Origin: a bacterium
Lineage (GTDB): Bacteria; Patescibacteriota; Microgenomatia; Woykebacterales; RBG-16-39-9b
Length of the DNA: 10,254 bases
NCBI GenBank assembly: GCA_030690175.1
Contig: JAUYHE010000047.1
Coordinates: 1-10,254 of the forward strand
Direction: 5' to 3'
The notes under the pieces are model-generated. The model worked only from the letters and a program-made list of their open reading frames with translations, was not told where the DNA came from and did no database searches. How positions within the stretch are numbered: the first letter of the stretch is position 1; each line of letters opens with the position of its first letter. The translations under genes and the position numbers were made by a program. This document shows, piece by piece, positions 7,140-10,254 of the stretch.

Positions 7140-7150
7140 TCACCCCCTTT
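7140..7150 (-). promoter_or_regulatory. Shine-Dalgarno placing the copy A start at a TTG codon
   Basis: AAAGGGGGTGA differs by one base from the copy B site AAAGGAGGTGA and has the same 5-base gap to the start codon (AAAAA then TTG). The parallel argues for TTG 7134 over GTG 7143. Confidence 0.6.
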
Positions 7151-7220
7151 CGCGTGCAGATTACTCTTTATTCAATACTATGTATCAAACCTGTAGTTGG
7201 GGGCAGAAGGTCTATTAATA

Positions 7221-7249
7221 AGTCTACAAACAAAAAAATGAAATGTCAA
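7221..7249 (-). promoter_or_regulatory. Promoter for MscS-like copy A overlapping the metK stop codon
   Basis: Minus strand: TTGACA (7244-7249) contains the metK TGA stop (7246-7248). After exactly 17 bases comes TAGACT (7221-7226). The leader to TTG 7134 would be about 80 bases. A second, weaker candidate nearer the gene (TTGATA, 17 bases, AGTAAT) also exists in the same leader. Confidence 0.45.
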
Positions 7250-8364
7250 ATTGAGGAGGAATTTTTTACTTTTTCCCAAGGAAAACCGTCACGACCAAAG
7301 TGTCCGTAACGGGCTGATTCCCGATAGATCGGGCGAGCCAAATCCAAGGTGTCAATAATACCGGGGACAGATAAGTCCAATAGTTTGCGAGCGAAATCCT
7401 CCAAAACAGTAATTTTTTTCTTTTCGGTTCCAAAAGTTTCAATGGAAAAAGCAACTGGGTATTTTTGGCCGATAACATAGGCAATTTGCACTTCGCACTT
7501 TTCGGCAAGGTGAGAAGCTACAATATTTTTGGCGATGTACCTGGCCGCGTAAGCTCCAGACCGGTCGACTTTAGTAGGGTCCTTACCAGAAAAAGCCCCG
7601 CCCCCCACTCTAGCAAAGGCGCCGTATGAATCAACGATTATTTTTCTGCCGGTAACGCCGGTATCGGAAGCCGGACCAGGAGTAGTCCAAATACCCGTGC
7701 CGTTAACGATCAAATCCGCTTTTGAAATTTTATATCCGAATTCGTCTAGAGTCGGTCGGACTACTTTTTTGTAAAGATCGTTTTTTAGCTGCAGCTGGGT
7801 AATTTTGTCTTGATGAGGAGCAGCCAGAACGACTCTTTCCACTTGGATTGGTTTCCCCCCTCGGTAGCTGACGGTAACCTCACTTTTTCCGTCAGGTAAT
7901 AAATAAGATAAGGTTTTATCCTCGCGGACTTCGTCTAACTTTTGAGTAAGGCGGTGGGCGATAGTAATTGGCAGGGGCATAAAGGAACCCGTTTCGTTGG
8001 TGGCGTAGCCAAACATCATGCCTTGGTCTCCGGCACCACCACTTTCTACACCCACCGAGATTTCTGGTGACTGTTCGTGAATTAAAACCAAAATAGGTGA
8101 TTTGTAGGAAAAATTGTAACGACCGTTTGTGTAGCCGAGATCCTTAATAATGTCTCTGGCAATTTGCTCGTAGGGGAGTTTGGCGGTTGAGGTCACTTCT
8201 CCAGCCAATATAACTTGGTTTTTGGTTACCAAGGTTTCAACGGCTACCTTGGAACGTCTGTCAGAAGCAAGAGCCGTATCAACTATAGCATCAGAAATTT
8301 GATCACAAATTTTATCGGGGTGGCCGCTTGCAACTGATTCAGAGGTAAAGACTTTATAATTCAT
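7246..8364 (-). CDS. metK: S-adenosylmethionine synthetase (methionine adenosyltransferase)
   Basis: MetK joins methionine and ATP to give S-adenosylmethionine, releasing PPi and Pi, and supplies the methyl donor for nearly all methylation. The 372-residue protein is close to the family's usual length (about 384 in E. coli). It has the ATP-binding GHPDK at 14-18 (His15), the signature GAGDQGMMFGY at 110-120, GPASDTGVTGRKIIVDSYG at 230-248 and the P-loop-like GGGAFSGKDPTKVDRS at 254-269. All expected catalytic Lys and Asp residues appear present. The open frame extends 17 codons further to 8415, but that extension is part of the structured leader. ATG 8364 begins the conserved sequence and has TAAAGGG (8372-8378) seven bases upstream. 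It is divergent from the H+-pyrophosphatase gene and is preceded by a SAM-type riboswitch-like leader. Confidence 0.97.
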   Translation of the reverse strand: MNYKVFTSESVASGHPDKICDQISDAIVDTALASDRRSKVAVETLVTKNQVILAGEVTSTAKLPYEQIARDIIKDLGYTNGRYNFSYKSPILVLIHEQSPEISVGVESGGAGDQGMMFGYATNETGSFMPLPITIAHRLTQKLDEVREDKTLSYLLPDGKSEVTVSYRGGKPIQVERVVLAAPHQDKITQLQLKNDLYKKVVRPTLDEFGYKISKADLIVNGTGIWTTPGPASDTGVTGRKIIVDSYGAFARVGGGAFSGKDPTKVDRSGAYAARYIAKNIVASHLAEKCEVQIAYVIGQKYPVAFSIETFGTEKKKITVLEDFARKLLDLSVPGIIDTLDLARPIYRESARYGHFGRDGFPWEKVKNSSSI

Positions 8365-8384
8365 CGGATTGCCCTTTAGACGAG

Positions 8385-8486
8385 CCGTATCTCCCAAGTA
8401 ATTTGGGAATGGCACCCTACTCCGTAAAGGGTTGCCGCCCCCTCTTGTTAAGCAGTTCCAAAAAAGAGGGGAGCTCTTAATACAGG
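8385..8486 (-). promoter_or_regulatory. SAM-clan riboswitch-like aptamer in the metK leader
   Basis: Read on the minus strand. P1 pairs CC(T)GTAT (8480-8486) with ATACGG (8385-8390). The junction is TAAGAG (8474-8479), as in the SAM-I consensus. P2 pairs CCCCTCTT (8464-8471) with AAGAGGGG (8439-8446) around a 17-base loop. P3 has the hallmark GGCAACCC (8429-8436) pairing with GGGTGCC (8411-8417). ATTCC follows (8406-8410), then P4 pairs CCCAA with TTGGG (8393-8397 and 8403-8407), and GGAGATAC closes P1. The bases that touch SAM in SAM-I (the AA in GGCAACC, the UG in GGUGCC, the G in AAGAG) are all present. The P2 loop GGAA can pair with TTCC after P3, as in the SAM-I pseudoknot. P2 lacks the SAM-I kink-turn (no GAGGGA or GAUGAA), so SAM-IV or SAM-I/IV is the closer type. 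It lies just before metK, where feedback by SAM is expected. The call is from memory of the consensus and has not been scored by a covariance model. Confidence 0.72.
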
Positions 8487-8490
8487 AATT

Positions 8491-8518
8491 ATTATACCAT
8501 ACTCCGTATGGTGCGCAA
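8491..8518 (-). promoter_or_regulatory. metK promoter with extended -10
   Basis: Minus strand: a perfect TATAAT (8491-8496) with the extended TGG before it (8497-8499) and a weak -35 TTGCGC (8513-8518), spacer 16. The expected start at about 8483-8484 is the first base pairs of the aptamer's P1 stem, so the RNA would begin with the riboswitch. Confidence 0.75.
8497..8511. repeat. Inverted repeat filling the metK promoter spacer
   Basis: CCATAC-TCC-GTATGG is a perfect 6-base inverted repeat lying between the metK -35 and -10 boxes. Its core TACTCCGTA (8500-8508) recurs exactly at 8418-8426 inside the P3 loop of the leader. The position is typical of an operator, but no regulator gene is in the window. 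Confidence 0.55.
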
Positions 8519-8525
8519 TTGCTAA

Positions 8526-8540
8526 GTATACTTTGTATAC
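8526..8540. repeat. Tandem palindromes between metK and hppA
   Basis: GTATAC-TTT-GTATAC consists of two copies of a self-complementary 6-mer. A palindrome GCAATTGC lies just to the left (8515-8522), overlapping the metK -35 box, and a 5-base inverted repeat ACGCT/AGCGT spans 8548-8564 on the hppA side. Together they make this divergent promoter region unusually rich in symmetric sites. Confidence 0.45.
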
Positions 8541-8570
8541 CGTGCTGACGCTAGGCAACAGCGTAACCTC

Positions 8571-8599
8571 TTGTCAAGCAAGCAACTTTGGTGTAAATT
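8571..8599 (+). promoter_or_regulatory. hppA promoter, leaderless arrangement
   Basis: TTGTCA (8571-8576), exactly 17 bases, TAAATT (8594-8599). The start is predicted near 8606, three bases before the ATG at 8609. Confidence 0.6.
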
Positions 8600-8608
8600 A
8601 GGGCGGAT

Positions 8609-10254
8609 ATGAATTCAACACAGATTTTGTATTGGGTTATGGCAGCTGGGCTAATCGCGTTGGTTTACGCTGCGGTTCTTGCTGTCCTAGTTTTGAAAGA
8701 GGCTTCGGGCGATAAAAAAATGAAAGATATTGCTTTGGCAATTCAAGAGGGCGCGGCCGCTTACCTAAACCGCCAGTTTAGCGTCGTAGGAATCGTCGGC
8801 GCTGTCATTTTCGTTATCTTGTGGTTAGTAATAAATTCAAACACTGCAATTGGTTTTGCAATTGGTGCCATCGCCTCGGTAGCAGCCGGGTATATTGGTA
8901 TGAACGTAGCGGTACGCGCCAACGTCCGCACTGCTCAAGCTGCTAAAGAGGGTCTGGCGCGGGCTTTGGGAGTAGCTTTTCGCGGTGGTGCGGTGACTGG
9001 TCTGATGGTGGTCGGTTTAGCTCTGCTTTCGGTGACTGGGTTTTATTTTGTAACCAGAGACGTGCAAGCTCTAGTTGGTCTGGGATTTGGGGGTAGTTTG
9101 ATCTCTGTTTTTGCTAGACTTGGTGGCGGTATATTTACTAAAGGTGCTGATGTAGGTGCTGATTTGGTTGGCAAGCTAGAAGCCGGCATCCCTGAAGATG
9201 ACCCTAGAAACCCAGCCGTAATTGCCGACAACGTGGGTGATAACGTGGGTGACGATGCCGGTATGGCGGCTGATCTTTTTGAGACGTACGCGGTGACCGC
9301 CATTGCCGCTATGTTGATTGGTAATCTTGTTTTTCCGGGTAACGAGACCGTTATCATCTATCCGCTTGCGTTGGGAGCGGTTTCGATAATTGCCTCAATT
9401 GTGGGCACGTTTTTCGTAAGGCTAATTGGTAAAAACATTATGAACGCTTTGTACCTGGGTTTGGTAGTTTCGGGAAGTTTGGCAGCGGTTGGTTTTTACT
9501 GGGTCACCAGTACCTTTATGTCTTCGCATTCTCAAGCTTTTTTCATGGCTACGATGATAGGTTTAGTTGTAACGTTGGGTATGGTGGTTATAACCGAATT
9601 TTATACTTCAAAGAGATTTGGCGCAGTTAAATCAATAGCCCAAGCAAGCGAGACAGGACATGCAACTAATATAATTTCAGGTCTTGCCGTTTCAATGAAA
9701 GCAACCCTGCTCCCAATTATTTTGATTTCTGTAGCAATCTTAGTCGCCTTTAACTTAGCGGGAATTTACGGAATCGCCATTGCAGCGGTAAGCATGCTAT
9801 CGATGACCGGAATAATGATCGCGATTGATGCTTTTGGACCGATTACCGATAACGCCGGTGGGATCGCCGAAATGGCTGGACTGCCCGACAACGTGCGGAA
9901 GATAACCGATAGCCTTGATGCTGTTGGTAATACCACTAAGGCAGTGACCAAAGGATACGCTATCGCCAGCGCTGGGTTGGCCGCTCTGGTTTTATTTTCC
10001 GCCTACTCACAGGAACTGGCAAAAGCGGGTAAAGAAGTGATGTTTAAACTAGATGATCCGAAGGTACTGGTTGGTTTATTTATTGGTGCCGCTCTACCTT
10101 ACATTTTCGCTGCGTTGGCGATGGAGGCAGTTGGAAAAGCGGCCGGCGCCGTGGTAAAAGAGGTCCGTCGCCAGTTTAAAGAAATAAAGGGGATAATGAG
10201 TGGCACGGCCAAGCCAGATTATGGAAAAGCCGTGGATATTGTGACCGCGGCGGC
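8609..10254 (+). CDS. hppA: Membrane-bound proton-translocating pyrophosphatase, K+-independent type, 3' end cut by window edge
   Basis: This integral membrane pump hydrolyses PPi and moves H+ (in some relatives Na+) across the cytoplasmic membrane. The 548 codons in the window are open from ATG 8609 to the edge; the family is usually about 670-700 residues, so the last 120-150 are missing. Many hydrophobic helices alternate with short loops, starting at about 8-30. The PPi-binding core is present: GADVGADLVGK at 179-189, then DDPRNPAVIADNVGDNVGDDAGMAADLFE at about 197-225, and the second acidic site DAFGPITDNAGGIAEM at 407-422. The ion-type motif GNTTKAVTKGYA has Lys444 and Thr447, matching the K+-independent subclass; K+-dependent members carry Ala at the first position. 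It is divergent from metK, which produces PPi. Confidence 0.95.
   Translation, partial: MNSTQILYWVMAAGLIALVYAAVLAVLVLKEASGDKKMKDIALAIQEGAAAYLNRQFSVVGIVGAVIFVILWLVINSNTAIGFAIGAIASVAAGYIGMNVAVRANVRTAQAAKEGLARALGVAFRGGAVTGLMVVGLALLSVTGFYFVTRDVQALVGLGFGGSLISVFARLGGGIFTKGADVGADLVGKLEAGIPEDDPRNPAVIADNVGDNVGDDAGMAADLFETYAVTAIAAMLIGNLVFPGNETVIIYPLALGAVSIIASIVGTFFVRLIGKNIMNALYLGLVVSGSLAAVGFYWVTSTFMSSHSQAFFMATMIGLVVTLGMVVITEFYTSKRFGAVKSIAQASETGHATNIISGLAVSMKATLLPIILISVAILVAFNLAGIYGIAIAAVSMLSMTGIMIAIDAFGPITDNAGGIAEMAGLPDNVRKITDSLDAVGNTTKAVTKGYAIASAGLAALVLFSAYSQELAKAGKEVMFKLDDPKVLVGLFIGAALPYIFAALAMEAVGKAAGAVVKEVRRQFKEIKGIMSGTAKPDYGKAVDIVTAA

Noticed and set aside
8365..8415. N-terminal 17-residue extension of MetK from ATG 8415
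   Set aside because: It overlaps the P1, P4 and ribosome-site region of the structured leader, is not part of the conserved MetK sequence, and has no Shine-Dalgarno sequence; ATG 8364 does.
9043..9951. Minus-strand frames opposite hppA
   Set aside because: Pro/Ser/Ala-rich translations are typical shadows of a Gly/Ala-rich membrane gene on the other strand.

Overview
The window looks like part of a small, gene-dense bacterial genome, most likely a Candidate Phyla Radiation (Patescibacteria) member or a relative. This is inferred from the mix of genes and cannot be proven from one window. The clues are small membrane proteins with a pilin-like domain, duplicated short MscS-like 'TM helix' proteins, a PEP synthase, a membrane H+-pyrophosphatase, and repeated promoters placed directly against start codons. 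TGA and TAA both act as stops, so the Gracilibacteria/SR1-type recoding of TGA to glycine is not in use.

Layout. Positions 1-2057 are AT-richer: a partial gene of unknown function (minus strand; DUF5677-like), then divergently an alpha/beta-hydrolase gene with one in-frame TAG, overlapping by 4 bases a second, intact alpha/beta hydrolase. Positions 2155-3226 hold two single-pass membrane proteins, each with its own strong promoter; the second has a pseudopilin-like C-terminal domain. Positions 3295-5580 (minus) encode phosphoenolpyruvate synthase. Positions 5680-7134 (minus) hold two paralogous short MscS-like membrane proteins separated by a strong terminator and a new promoter. Positions 7246-8364 (minus) encode S-adenosylmethionine synthetase, metK, preceded by a leader that folds like a SAM-clan riboswitch. 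Diverging from it, the H+-pyrophosphatase gene hppA (8609 onward) runs off the right edge. No tRNA, rRNA, CRISPR array or insertion sequence was seen.

How it fits together. MetK releases PPi and Pi when it makes SAM, and the adjacent divergent H+-pyrophosphatase can turn PPi into a proton gradient. PEP synthase supplies PEP for gluconeogenesis. The MscS-like proteins may serve the cell envelope or osmotic balance.

The most interesting signals are (1) a SAM-binding-type leader on metK whose P2 arm lacks the SAM-I kink-turn, with a 7-base complement between its P3 arm and the metK ribosome binding site; (2) five or six genes whose predicted transcription start lies 0-7 bases from the start codon (leaderless mRNAs), against four genes with a Shine-Dalgarno sequence; and (3) a single Trp-to-amber-type interruption in an otherwise intact hydrolase gene.
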